Assembly: GCA_041946825.1 (NCBI GenBank)
Contig: JBHGBD010000006.1
Location: 92,637 to 156,636, forward strand
Length of the DNA: 64,000 nt
Source: CAZTHM01 sp041946825
Lineage (GTDB): Bacteria; Acidobacteriota; Terriglobia; UBA7540
Direction of reading: 5' to 3'
The notes under the pieces were generated by a model, which saw nothing but the letters and a program-made list of their open reading frames with translations, was not told the origin of the DNA and searched no databases. How positions within the stretch are numbered: the stretch's first letter is position 1; each line of letters opens with the position of its first letter. A program made the position numbers and the translations under genes. Positions 52,442 through 61,979 of the stretch are shown piece after piece.

Positions 52442-53734
52442 ATGGAAAAATCCAAGGGAAATGACCGAACCACGCGACGTGAATTTCTGAAAGGCTCGAC
52501 CGCGGCGGCAGTGGGCAGCGCCGTCGTGGCGGGTTGGACGATTCCGGCCGTGCACGCGGCGGGCAGCGACGAAATCCGCGTCGGGCTGATCGGCTGCGGC
52601 GGACGCGGGACCGGCGCCGCGGAGGACGTGGTGACTTCGTCGCCAGGAGTCAAGCTGGTCGCCATGGGCGACGTCTTCAAGGACCGGATTGACAGCAGCC
52701 TCGGCGACCTCAAGAAAGCCGTGGCGGACAAGATCGACGTTCCACCCGAGCGGCAGTTCGTGGGGCTCGACGCCTACGAGAAAGTTCTGGCCAGCGACAT
52801 CAACTACGTCATCCTCGCCACGCCGCCGGGTTTCCGTCCGCTGCACCTGAAGGCCGCTGTCGCTGCGGGGAAGAACATCTTCTCTGAAAAGCCGCTCGCC
52901 GTGGATGGCCCGGGCATCCGGACCTGCTTCGAGCTCGTCGATCAGATCAAGGCCAAGAACCTGGCGATTGGCATCGGCACGCAGCGCCATCATCAGACTG
53001 GCTACATTGCCACGATGAAGCAAATCCACGCCGGCGCCATCGGCGATATCGTCGCCGCGCGGGCCTACTGGAACCAGGGACCCATCTGGGTTCACCCGCG
53101 CAAGGAAGGCTGGACGGACCTCGAATGGCAATTGCGGAACTGGTACTACTTCTGCTGGCTCTCCGGCGACCACATTGTCGAGCAGCACATCCACAACCTC
53201 GACGTGGTGAACTGGGCGATGAAGGCCCATCCCGTCAAGTGCGTGGGCATGGGCGGGCGCCAGGTTCGGACCGGCCCGGAGTACGGGCACATTTATGACC
53301 ACTTTGCGATTGACTATGAATACGCGAATGGCACGCACATGATGAGCATGTGCCGGCAGATTCCGCGCTGCGAGAACAGCGTCTCCGAGGCGCTGCACGG
53401 GACCAAGGGTTTCTGCCAGGTGGACAAGTACACCATCACCGGCGCCAAGCCCTTCAAGTTCCCCGCTCGCGACAAGGAGAACAAACCCTACGTGCAAGAG
53501 CACACCGACCTGATCGCGAGCATCCGCGCCGGCAAGCCGGAGAACGAACTGAAGGAAGGCACGGAAAGCACGCTGACGGCGATCATGGGGCGCATGGCCG
53601 CGTACACGGGTAAGCTGGTCACGTGGGAACAGGCGCTCAATTCCGAAGAGAGCATCGTGCCCGCCAGCTTCGACTGGAACATGTCGCTGCCCGTTCCGCC
53701 CGTGCCCATGCCGGGCCAGACGGAATTGCGCTGA
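52442..53734 (+). CDS. Tat-exported Gfo/Idh/MocA oxidoreductase (group A, copy 1)
   Basis: 430 residues from the ATG at 52442, set by GGAGG at 52429-52433. Twin-arginine signal 'TTRREFLKGSTAAAVGSAVVAG'. The NAD(P) fold begins 'IRVGLIGCGGRGTGAAEDV', and the catalytic Lys lies in 'FSEKPLAVDGPG'. 'GDHIVEQHIHNLDVVNW' and 'HGTKGFCQVDKYTI' mark the C-terminal substrate domain. Such exported enzymes keep a tightly bound cofactor and oxidise or reduce sugars. A rho-independent terminator follows, separating it from copy 2. Confidence 0.9.
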   Translation: MEKSKGNDRTTRREFLKGSTAAAVGSAVVAGWTIPAVHAAGSDEIRVGLIGCGGRGTGAAEDVVTSSPGVKLVAMGDVFKDRIDSSLGDLKKAVADKIDVPPERQFVGLDAYEKVLASDINYVILATPPGFRPLHLKAAVAAGKNIFSEKPLAVDGPGIRTCFELVDQIKAKNLAIGIGTQRHHQTGYIATMKQIHAGAIGDIVAARAYWNQGPIWVHPRKEGWTDLEWQLRNWYYFCWLSGDHIVEQHIHNLDVVNWAMKAHPVKCVGMGGRQVRTGPEYGHIYDHFAIDYEYANGTHMMSMCRQIPRCENSVSEALHGTKGFCQVDKYTITGAKPFKFPARDKENKPYVQEHTDLIASIRAGKPENELKEGTESTLTAIMGRMAAYTGKLVTWEQALNSEESIVPASFDWNMSLPVPPVPMPGQTELR

Positions 53735-53740
53735 AGTCTT

Positions 53741-53775
53741 GCCGCCGGATTTATGTTCCGGCGGCAGGCTTTTTT
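53741..53775 (+). terminator. Rho-independent terminator
   Basis: Perfect 8-bp stem GCCGCCGG (53741-53748) with CCGGCGGC (53758-53765), 9-nt loop, followed by a six-T run (53770-53775). Seven bases after the upstream stop. Confidence 0.85.
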
Positions 53776-53850
53776 CGCCCGCCCCGCGCGGGCATATGAT
53801 TTGAGAAATCATGCATCGTAATATTACGAAGAAAGGTGGAGGCTCTTATT

Positions 53851-55158
<1,308 letters not shown>

Positions 55159-55194
55159 AGCGAAGAAGCCCGCGGCAACGCAGGATTTGAAACA

Positions 55195-55398
55195 CTGGAA
55201 GCTGTTGCAAAACCCGGATTAATTCCTTGTCAGGGCCCCGATTTATCGGGGCCGAACCGATGTCTCCTCGGCAGCGGCTTCAGCCGCTGGGGCCAGCCAG
55301 GCACCTCAGGGGCTAAAGCCCGCTCCTTCTCCGACCTATATCGGCACGACTAAAGTCGTGCCCTGACGATACTTGGGGAAAGTTTTGCACCAGCTTCT
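55195..55398. repeat. 205-nt multi-hairpin MITE-like element, copy B
   Basis: Second copy of the element at 43258-43462. Left end CTGGAAGCTG, right end CAGCTTCT, with ~20-nt imperfect inverted termini. The palindromes GGCCCCGAT.../ATCGGGGCC (55234-55253) and the GGCACGACT stem are unchanged. Its right edge overlaps the stop codon of the anti-sigma gene. Confidence 0.88.
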
Positions 55399-55624
55399 AC
55401 GACTTCCCGAACTGCCGCAGGAGTCGCGACTTTCGTTTGGAGTCCAGGCGCGCGGGCCGCGCAGGATGAGCAAGGAGATAGACGGTCAGCGCGGCTTCGC
55501 GCAAATGCTCGAGGCAAGTCGGGCATCCGCGCGCGAGGTGCTCTTCGACCGAGGCGAGGTCCTCGCGACAAAGCGCGCCGAGCCAGTAGAGCTCGAAAAG
55601 ATCCTCTAAATATTGGCAGCCCAT
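55397..55624 (-). CDS. Short ZAS-type anti-sigma factor
   Basis: 75 residues. 'SVEEHLARGCPTCLEHLREAAL' is the zinc-anti-sigma HxxxCxxC motif (His, Cys, Cys). Typical members continue with a membrane helix and periplasmic domain, absent here; the stop codon at 55397-55399 falls on the last bases of repeat element copy B. It overlaps the sigma factor gene by 19 bases, the usual arrangement. Either a soluble anti-sigma factor or one shortened by the element. Confidence 0.75.
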   Translation of the reverse strand: MGCQYLEDLFELYWLGALCREDLASVEEHLARGCPTCLEHLREAALTVYLLAHPARPARLDSKRKSRLLRQFGKS

Positions 55625-56178
55625 GTTCCTGTGACGGCCCGCAGCCGGTGGCGGATGAATCGCATGCCGGCGCGCAGGCCGGATTTCACTTTCCCCAGCG
55701 GTTCGCCGAGTTTCGCGGCGATTTCTTCCTCCGTCAGACCCTCGAAAACCGCCAGTTCCAGTAACTCGCGTTGCGCCTTGGGAAGTTGACTTAAGGACTT
55801 TTTCAGTAACTCGCGCCGCTCATCAACACGCTTGACCGCCTCGGCGTTGGGCAGCCGGGAGAGGTTCGAGTCTATCCGATCCCCCGGGCTTGCAGGAAGC
55901 GCCGGCAGCTTTAATTGCTTCCGGCGGAGACGGACGGCGATGGCGCGCGCGGTGAGGAACAGCCGGGCCGCGACGCTCGCGCGCCCACCGGCGGGAGGAT
56001 CGGCCTCCTTCCAGGCCTGAAGGAAAACTCTGTCGAGAGCATCTTCCGCCGCGTCACGGTCGGGAAGAATTCGCTGCAACATCCCGAGCAGCGCCGGCGC
56101 GAATCGTGCGTAGAGCTCGCCCAGAGCTTCCGCGTCGCGTTGCGCGAACAGAGCCTCGCTGGTTTCGTCTTGGATCAT
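55606..56178 (-). CDS. ECF-family RNA polymerase sigma factor
   Basis: 190 residues from the ATG at 56178. Region 2 'DAEALGELYARFAPALLGMLQRILPDRDAAEDALDRVFLQAWKEA' and region 4 'LSQLPKAQRELLELAVFEGLTEEEIAAKLGEPLGKVKSGLRAGMRFIRHRL' are clear. It directs RNA polymerase to an alternative promoter set and is held by the overlapping anti-sigma factor. Targets not visible; no matching promoter motif was found. Confidence 0.9.
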   Translation of the reverse strand: MIQDETSEALFAQRDAEALGELYARFAPALLGMLQRILPDRDAAEDALDRVFLQAWKEADPPAGGRASVAARLFLTARAIAVRLRRKQLKLPALPASPGDRIDSNLSRLPNAEAVKRVDERRELLKKSLSQLPKAQRELLELAVFEGLTEEEIAAKLGEPLGKVKSGLRAGMRFIRHRLRAVTGTWAANI

Positions 56179-56490
56179 CACAGCCGACGATGCGTGAGGG
56201 GCGGTCCGGCCGGTCAACTTGCCGCCCAGCGTCTCGATTGATTCTATCTTAACCGCGCCGCCGGCCCGCCAAGAATCCTGCGCTCAATTCAAAGCTTATC
56301 CTCGTTGATGACATGGATAAGGAGAATCGATTGGACAATGATACCCCGGCAGGTTTGCAATGAAGGTGTATCCCGCTGGCATAGGGGCCGTGCCGGGAAG
56401 ATCTCACCCCCAAGACTTCCGGGCGCGTGCCGGTGCGGGATGGGGCGTCCTCCCATGAGCCCCTCGAAGGCGACCCTTCGGGGGGTTCAT
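56179..56490. other. Intergenic region, nothing recognised
   Basis: About 310 bp upstream of the sigma factor gene and downstream of the sialidase-like gene. Small frames here have no supported start or domain. May hold the sigma factor promoter. Confidence 0.45.
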
Positions 56491-57483
56491 TCATTCCTGC
56501 AGCACGCTCTTGAGAATGACCACGTGCTTAATCCTCTTGCGTTTCCAAGTATAGGTAATATGAACGTCGCCGTTCGATGACGGGATAACGGCGGGGTAGC
56601 TGAACTCGCCAGGCTGCGTTTCGAGTTGAGCGAACGGCGTCCAAGTTTCGCCGCCGTCGGAAGACATCGCGACGCTCAAGGGAGTGCGCTCGCGAGTGGA
56701 GTGATTGTAAACCATCAGGATGCGCCCATCGGTGAGCCGCACCGCATCGATCCCGGCGTTGGGATTAGGGAGAGTCGTCGGACGCGCAGAACTCCAGGTC
56801 CGGCCGCCGTCGTTCGAATCCGCCGCATAGATGAAACCCTGCCGCGAGCGCATGAACGCTCGCACGTGGTCCGGCGAAAGCTCGACGAGCGAGGGTTGAA
56901 TCAAGCCGTAGGGTTGGCCGGGAATCACGATGGGGCCGTGCTTCGTCCAGGTCTGGCCTTCGTCGCTGCTGCGCTCGACCCAGGCCGTCCAGCTGCGGTA
57001 ACTCTCCACCGACGTGCCGGCAAGGATGTCGCCGTTCAGCAAGCGAATCGGCTTGTCTTTGATCGGGCCCAGGAGCCCGGCCGGCAGCAGCGTTGCTTCT
57101 GACCACGTTCTTCCGTTATCGCTTGAGGTTTTGTAGGCGCCGGTCCAGGTCTCGGGCGAGTGGCCGACCTTGTAGAAAAGCCAGAGGCGGTTGTCGCGCC
57201 CTCGAAAGAGCACGGGGTTCCACGTGGGCACGCCGGGTTCGCGTGCGACCCTCTGCGGTTCGGACCACTTTCCGGCGGAGAGCCGCGACATCCAAATCGC
57301 GACGTCCTTCGCGCCTTCGTCGCTGCCGCCAAACCACGCGGCAAGAAATTCGCCCTCCGCCGTTTCGACGATCGTCGAGGCGTGGCACGACGCGAACGGC
57401 GCGCGCTCGAAGACAAACTCCGACCGAGGCCCTGCCCCCGCCAGGGAGGTCGGAATCACGAGAAGTGCAACGAGAATTCTCAA
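56491..57483 (-). CDS. Exported sialidase/BNR-repeat protein
   Basis: About 330 residues. A six-bladed propeller of the exo-alpha-sialidase/BNR_2 type: Asp-box-like 'SSDNGRTWSEA', 'SSDEGQTWTKHG', 'SNDGGRTWSSA', 'SSDGGETWTPF', and an N-terminal 'FVFERAPFASCHASTIVETAEGEFLAAWFGG' with the arginine region. Starting at the TTG at 57483 gives the signal 'MRILVALLVIPTSLAGA' and a 4-base TTGA overlap with the upstream stop. The GTG at 57513 is the alternative. Could cleave terminal sugars from glycans. Confidence 0.85.
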   Translation of the reverse strand: MRILVALLVIPTSLAGAGPRSEFVFERAPFASCHASTIVETAEGEFLAAWFGGSDEGAKDVAIWMSRLSAGKWSEPQRVAREPGVPTWNPVLFRGRDNRLWLFYKVGHSPETWTGAYKTSSDNGRTWSEATLLPAGLLGPIKDKPIRLLNGDILAGTSVESYRSWTAWVERSSDEGQTWTKHGPIVIPGQPYGLIQPSLVELSPDHVRAFMRSRQGFIYAADSNDGGRTWSSARPTTLPNPNAGIDAVRLTDGRILMVYNHSTRERTPLSVAMSSDGGETWTPFAQLETQPGEFSYPAVIPSSNGDVHITYTWKRKRIKHVVILKSVLQE

Positions 57484-58832
57484 CCCTTGATCGTTTTCGC
57501 CGCCCCGTCCCACGTGGCGATCGCCTTCTTGAAGTAGGCATAATTCGCCATGTGGCAGGCGATGGCGGTGTTGTTGCCGAAGCTCGGGTCCTCGACCACG
57601 GGGGTGCGCGTACGCACGGCGTTGAAGAACGTGTAGAGGTGCTCGCGCGTCTCGTTGTAGCCGGGCGGGACGGTGTAGCGCTCACCCTCGACGGTCTTCG
57701 CGTCGTGTTTGTAGGGATGTTCCTCACGCCACTTGGTGACGTATTCGTTTCGAAGTTTCTTGGGCCAAGTCCCCGACATGAAGCTCGGCCCGTAGTCCAG
57801 CCCGTCCTGGGGCGAGAACGTAAGCTCGTTGTTGGAAATTTCCAGGAGCCCGCGAGCGCCCATAAAGCGCGTCACTTCCGGCGTCTCGGTGTTGAGCGTC
57901 ACGCGCATGAAGCACTGGAACTTCGGGTAGTCGTACACGCAAGCGTGAACGTCAGGCACGTCGCGGCCGTCCTTCCAGCGGTAGAGCCCGCCGGAAGCCA
58001 GCGCGCGCTCGGGAGGCGCCGTCAGCCCGGCGATGAAATGGACTCCGGTCAGCAAATGAACGAACAAATCTCCCGCCACGCCTGAGCCATACGCTTGCCA
58101 GCAGCGCCAGCGCTGATAATGCAGGGGATTGAATGGGACCTTGGGCGCGGTGCCGAGCCACGTTTCCCAGTCGAGCGTTTCGGGCGAGAGGTCGGGCGGA
58201 ACGGGATACTGCCACGCGCCGCTCGGATCGTTGCGCCCCATGTAGGCTTCCACGAGGCAAACGTCGCCAATCAGGCCTTTGTCGAAATACTCTTTGGCCT
58301 TGGCGTATACGACCGAGCTGGGCCGCTGGCTGCCCACCTGCACGATGCGGTTGTTTCGCTTTGCCGCGTCGATCATCTCGAAACCTTCGGCGACTTTGTG
58401 CGTCATGGGCTTCTCGCAGTAAACGTCTTTGCCGGCGTTGCAGCAATCCAGCACGATCTGCCGATGCCAGTGGTCCGGAGTGGCGTTGATGATGGCGTCG
58501 ATCTCCTTATTGTCGAGCAGCTCCTTGTAGCGTCGCGTCGTGGGGATGGGCTTGCCGACGATGTCCTGCGCCACCTCGTGCCGGCCGTCGTAGAGATCAC
58601 ACGCCGCCACGCATTCCACGCCCGGGAGCGAGACCGCAGTGCCCAGCAAGCCGCTGCCCTGCATCCCGACGCCGATGATTCCGAAGCGGACACGGTCGCT
58701 GGGCGGGACGCCGCGCGCCGAGGCGGCGAGGGACAGCGGTTCGAGCATGATGGTTCGCGCGGCGAGGGTCGCGCCCGCGACGCCTGCCGACCGGCGCATG
58801 AAGTCGCGCCGGGAAATCTTCGGTTTGTTCAT
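57480..58832 (-). CDS. Tat-exported Gfo/Idh/MocA oxidoreductase (group B, copy 1)
   Basis: 450 residues with AGGAGG before the ATG and Tat signal 'SRRDFMRRSAGVAGATLAART'. 'VRFGIIGVGMQGSGLLGTAV' is the dinucleotide motif; 'ATPDHWHRQI' and 'YCEKPMTHKVAEG' hold catalytic residues; 'SGVAGDLFVHLLTGVHFI' is typical of the group. Coupled by a 4-base overlap to the sialidase-like gene, which hints that it acts on a sugar freed by that enzyme. Confidence 0.9.
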   Translation of the reverse strand: MNKPKISRRDFMRRSAGVAGATLAARTIMLEPLSLAASARGVPPSDRVRFGIIGVGMQGSGLLGTAVSLPGVECVAACDLYDGRHEVAQDIVGKPIPTTRRYKELLDNKEIDAIINATPDHWHRQIVLDCCNAGKDVYCEKPMTHKVAEGFEMIDAAKRNNRIVQVGSQRPSSVVYAKAKEYFDKGLIGDVCLVEAYMGRNDPSGAWQYPVPPDLSPETLDWETWLGTAPKVPFNPLHYQRWRCWQAYGSGVAGDLFVHLLTGVHFIAGLTAPPERALASGGLYRWKDGRDVPDVHACVYDYPKFQCFMRVTLNTETPEVTRFMGARGLLEISNNELTFSPQDGLDYGPSFMSGTWPKKLRNEYVTKWREEHPYKHDAKTVEGERYTVPPGYNETREHLYTFFNAVRTRTPVVEDPSFGNNTAIACHMANYAYFKKAIATWDGAAKTIKG

Positions 58833-58896
58833 TGGGGAATCCTCCTGATTATGAGAAATAGTAATGCAGATTCTTCGTCGCGCCGATAAACAACAT

Positions 58897-58927
58897 CGGT
58901 CCCGCTCCGAGCGGGATCAGAATGACA
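58897..58927. repeat. Partial REP-like module
   Basis: 31-nt palindrome-containing sequence, 28 of 31 bases shared with 17368-17398, in the gap between group B copies 1 and 2. Confidence 0.65.
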
Positions 58928-58944
58928 AGTTCCTCCGCGCCGAG

Positions 58945-58984
58945 TTCAACTCTTCGACTTTGCGACTTTCTCAACTCTTCAACG
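58945..58984. repeat. Octanucleotide degenerate tandem tract
   Basis: Units TTCAACTC, TTCGACTT, TGCGACTT, TCTCAACT, CTTCAACG at period 8, running over the stop codon of the next gene (minus strand). Confidence 0.6.
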
Positions 58985-60323
58985 TCCTCGTCGCCGCATC
59001 GAGCCAGACCGGCGCGTTGCGGTAGTACGACTCATTGGCCATGTGGCAGGCGAGCGCCGCATGATTTCCGAACACCGCGTCCTGGAACGCCGGCTGGCGC
59101 GTGCGCACCGACTGGAAGAAGTTCCACAGGTGCGGCTTCAAGTCGTCGTAAGACGGTCCCTGAAAACTCTGGCTCTGCGGCAGCGGCTCCTGGCCGGGCT
59201 TTGGGTCGTGCTCCTCGTGCCACTTGCGGAAGTACTCCTCGCGCAACTGGCGCGGAAAACTGAAGGCATAATAGCTGGGCGCGTCGTCCTCGCCGGACTG
59301 CGGCGAGAAGCTCAGCCCGCGTTCGGTGAGCTCGATGATGCCCTTCGAGCCCATGAAGCGCGTCACCTCCGGGCTCTCGGTATCGAGAGTCAGTCGCATG
59401 TAGACGGGGATGTCGCCGTACTCGTAGAGCACGGTGTGTACGTCCGGAGTGTTGCGCCCGTCCTTCCATTTCAGGATGCCGCCGATGGCCGAGGCGCGCT
59501 TGGGATATTCGTTGATTCCGAGCACGAACATCATCCCGCTGACGAGATGGACGAGCAGATCGCCCGCCACGCCCGTGCCGTACTCTTTCCAGGAGCGCCA
59601 GCGCGCGAAGAGGTAGGGATCGAACGGCTTCCTGGGCGCGGCGCCCAGCCACGTTTCCCAATCGAGGTTCTGCGGCGAAAGATCGGGCGGGGGAGGATAC
59701 TCCCAGCAGCCGGTGGGACTGTTGCGTCCCATCGTCGCCTCAACCAGGCAGAGCGCGCCGATGCTGCCATTCTTGTACAGCTCGTGCGCCTTGGCGCAAA
59801 GCACCGAACTGGTGCGCTGCGCGCCGATTTGCACGATCCGCCCCGTCTTCTGCTGGGCGGTGGCCATTTCAAAGCCTTCCGGGACGGAATGCGACATGGG
59901 CTTTTCGCAATAAACATCCTTGCCCGCGTTCACCGCATCGACAACAACCTGCTTGTGCCAATGGTCTGGCGTCGCGCAAAGGATGCAGTCGATTTCCTTG
60001 TTGTCGAGAAGCTCTTTGTACCGCCGGGTCGTCGGAATCGGCTTGCCGACGATCTCACGCGCCAGCTCGTGGCGTCCGTCGTAAAGATCACACGCCGCCG
60101 CGCATTCGACGCCCGGAAGCTCAATGGAATTGCTCAGCAGGCCCGAGCCTTCCATTCCGACCCCGACGATGCCAAAGCGCACGCGGTCGCTGGGCGGAAC
60201 AGCCCTGGGCGAAGCCGTGAGCGGCCCGGAATCGAGCATCACCGTGCGCGCGGCGAGCGTCACACCCGCGGCCTCTGCGGTTCGCTGCATGAACCTGCGC
60301 CGGGAGATTCCTCTTCGCGACAT
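58971..60323 (-). CDS. Tat-exported Gfo/Idh/MocA oxidoreductase (group B, copy 2)
   Basis: 450 residues from the ATG at 60323 with GGAGG upstream. Tat signal 'ISRRRFMQRTAEAAGVTLAART'. 'VRFGIVGVGMEGSGLLSNSI', 'CATPDHWHKQVV', 'YCEKPMSHSVPEG' and 'TGVAGDLLVHLVSGMMFV' mark the same subfamily as copy 1, to which it is clearly paralogous ('KPIPTTRRYKELLDNKEIDCI'). Confidence 0.9.
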   Translation of the reverse strand: MSRRGISRRRFMQRTAEAAGVTLAARTVMLDSGPLTASPRAVPPSDRVRFGIVGVGMEGSGLLSNSIELPGVECAAACDLYDGRHELAREIVGKPIPTTRRYKELLDNKEIDCILCATPDHWHKQVVVDAVNAGKDVYCEKPMSHSVPEGFEMATAQQKTGRIVQIGAQRTSSVLCAKAHELYKNGSIGALCLVEATMGRNSPTGCWEYPPPPDLSPQNLDWETWLGAAPRKPFDPYLFARWRSWKEYGTGVAGDLLVHLVSGMMFVLGINEYPKRASAIGGILKWKDGRNTPDVHTVLYEYGDIPVYMRLTLDTESPEVTRFMGSKGIIELTERGLSFSPQSGEDDAPSYYAFSFPRQLREEYFRKWHEEHDPKPGQEPLPQSQSFQGPSYDDLKPHLWNFFQSVRTRQPAFQDAVFGNHAALACHMANESYYRNAPVWLDAATRTLKS

Positions 60324-60403
60324 GACGACAACCTCCGATGAAATCGGCGATGGGTATGGTATTCCTTGGAGCGAGGCTGAGCAAGCGGGTACGGAAATAA
60401 GTA

Positions 60404-60425
60404 GGGGCACGCCCTGGCGTGCCCC
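60404..60425. repeat. Perfect short palindrome
   Basis: GGGGCACGCC (60404-60413) and GGCGTGCCCC (60416-60425) with a 2-nt centre, in the gap upstream of group B copy 2. The following GGATTCCCGC...GCGCGAATGAC also looks like a dispersed REP phrase. Confidence 0.65.
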
Positions 60426-60494
60426 GGTGAGAATTGGATTCCCGCGCCCGCGCGAATGACGCAGTTACCGCAGGTTGGCCCACTCCGAAACAAC

Positions 60495-61856
60495 CTAGCC
60501 TTTGATCGTCTTCGTCGCCGCGTCCCACACCGCCATGGTGTGATGATCGAGCGAGTAATTCGCCATGTGGCAGGCGATCGCCGTGTGGTTGCCGAAGTTG
60601 GCGTCCTCGACGGAAGGCTGGCGGCTGCGGACCGACTCCATGAAATTGTTCATGTGGTCCACGCCGTAGTCATAACCCTCCGGCGCCTGGAAGACCTGCG
60701 ATTCCGCATCCACCGCGAACTTGCCCGGCTCAGGGAGAGGATGCTCCTTGCGCCAGTTCGCGAAGTACTCGTTCCGCAGCTTTTCCGGCCAGCCATAGAT
60801 GGAATAACTCTCCGGCCGCGGGCGCGTGTCCTGGGGCGTGAAGGTGAGGACGTCGTTCTTGATCACCAGCGTTCCCTTCGTCCCGAAGACTCGCGCTTCA
60901 CCCGGCGATTCGTTGTTCAGGTTGCAGCGCAGGCTGACGCGGAAGTCGGGATACTCAAAGAGCGTCCAGACCAGGTCCGCCGCGTCGCGGTCTTCCTTCC
61001 AGCGGAACAGCCCGCCCATCGAGGCGGCGCGCAGTGGCGGCTGATTGATGCCGGTGATGGTGAACATGCCGGTGAGCAGGTGCACGAAAAGGTCGCCCGG
61101 CAATCCTTCGCCGTAGTCGCGGTATTGGCGCCAGCGGAAGAAGCGCTTCAGGTCGAACGGGCGCTTCGGCGCGTTGCCGAGGAAGCGGTTCCAGTCAACC
61201 GTCTTTTCGTTGGCGTCGGGCGGAATGGGATAGACCCACGCGCCGCTCGCGTCGTTGCGGTCGATCCAGGCTTCGATGGCGGTCACGATGCCGAGCGCGC
61301 CGCTTTTGTAAATCTCGTTGGCCTTTGCGTACACAATCGAGCTGCGCGCCTGGCTGCCGACCTGCACGATGCGGTTGTGCTTCTGCATGGCCTCGGCCAT
61401 CGCGAAGCCGTCCGCCACGGTGTGCGACATCGGCTTCTCGCAGTAGACGTCCTTGCCCGCCGCGCAGGCGTCCACGGTGATCTGCTTGTGCCAGTGATCG
61501 GGCACCGCCACGAGAACCGCGTCCACGTCCTTGCGGTCGAGGATGGCGCGATAGTCTTTGGTCGTGGGCAGCGTCTTCCCGGCGTTTTCCTGCCCCCCCA
61601 CCAGGCGCCCGTCGTAGAGGTCGCAAACCGCCACGATTTCGGTGCCCGGACAGTTCAACGCGGCGCGCATGATTTCGCACCCGCGCACACCCGTGCCGAT
61701 TGAGGCGAACCGCACGCGGTCGCTCGGCGCTACGGCACGCGGCGCCGCCGCCAGAAAGCTGGGGGTCAGGAACGACACCTTTCCCGCTACGCCCAGCGCC
61801 GCCGCCCCCGCGCCCGCACGGAAGAAGTCACGTCGAGTCAAACGATGATTACGCAT
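60495..61856 (-). CDS. Tat-exported Gfo/Idh/MocA oxidoreductase (group B, copy 3)
   Basis: 453 residues from the ATG at 61856, with AGGAGG ten bases upstream. Tat signal 'LTRRDFFRAGAGAAALGVAGKV'. 'VRFASIGTGVRGCEIMRAAL', 'AVPDHWHKQITVDACAAGKDVYCEKPMSHTV' and 'EGLPGDLFVHLLTGMFTI' are conserved. The C-terminal 'HTAIACHMANYSLDHHTMAVWDAATKTIKG' is shared with copies 1 and 2. Confidence 0.9.
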   Translation of the reverse strand: MRNHRLTRRDFFRAGAGAAALGVAGKVSFLTPSFLAAAPRAVAPSDRVRFASIGTGVRGCEIMRAALNCPGTEIVAVCDLYDGRLVGGQENAGKTLPTTKDYRAILDRKDVDAVLVAVPDHWHKQITVDACAAGKDVYCEKPMSHTVADGFAMAEAMQKHNRIVQVGSQARSSIVYAKANEIYKSGALGIVTAIEAWIDRNDASGAWVYPIPPDANEKTVDWNRFLGNAPKRPFDLKRFFRWRQYRDYGEGLPGDLFVHLLTGMFTITGINQPPLRAASMGGLFRWKEDRDAADLVWTLFEYPDFRVSLRCNLNNESPGEARVFGTKGTLVIKNDVLTFTPQDTRPRPESYSIYGWPEKLRNEYFANWRKEHPLPEPGKFAVDAESQVFQAPEGYDYGVDHMNNFMESVRSRQPSVEDANFGNHTAIACHMANYSLDHHTMAVWDAATKTIKG

Positions 61857-61937
61857 AAGAACATTTCCTCCTGACATGAATTAGGGCCGGCCACGGTCAC
61901 GACTTAATATGACTGCGGGCGTTTGCCCATAACAGGC

Positions 61938-61970
61938 CCAAGGTCGATTCAGACTGCGAATCGATCTTGG
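61938..61970 (-). terminator. Hairpin after group B copy 4
   Basis: A 13-bp stem with one mismatch (61938-61950 with 61958-61970, 7-nt loop) nine bases after the stop of the gene at 61980. No T-run follows. Confidence 0.55.
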
Positions 61971-61979
61971 CTACCAACA

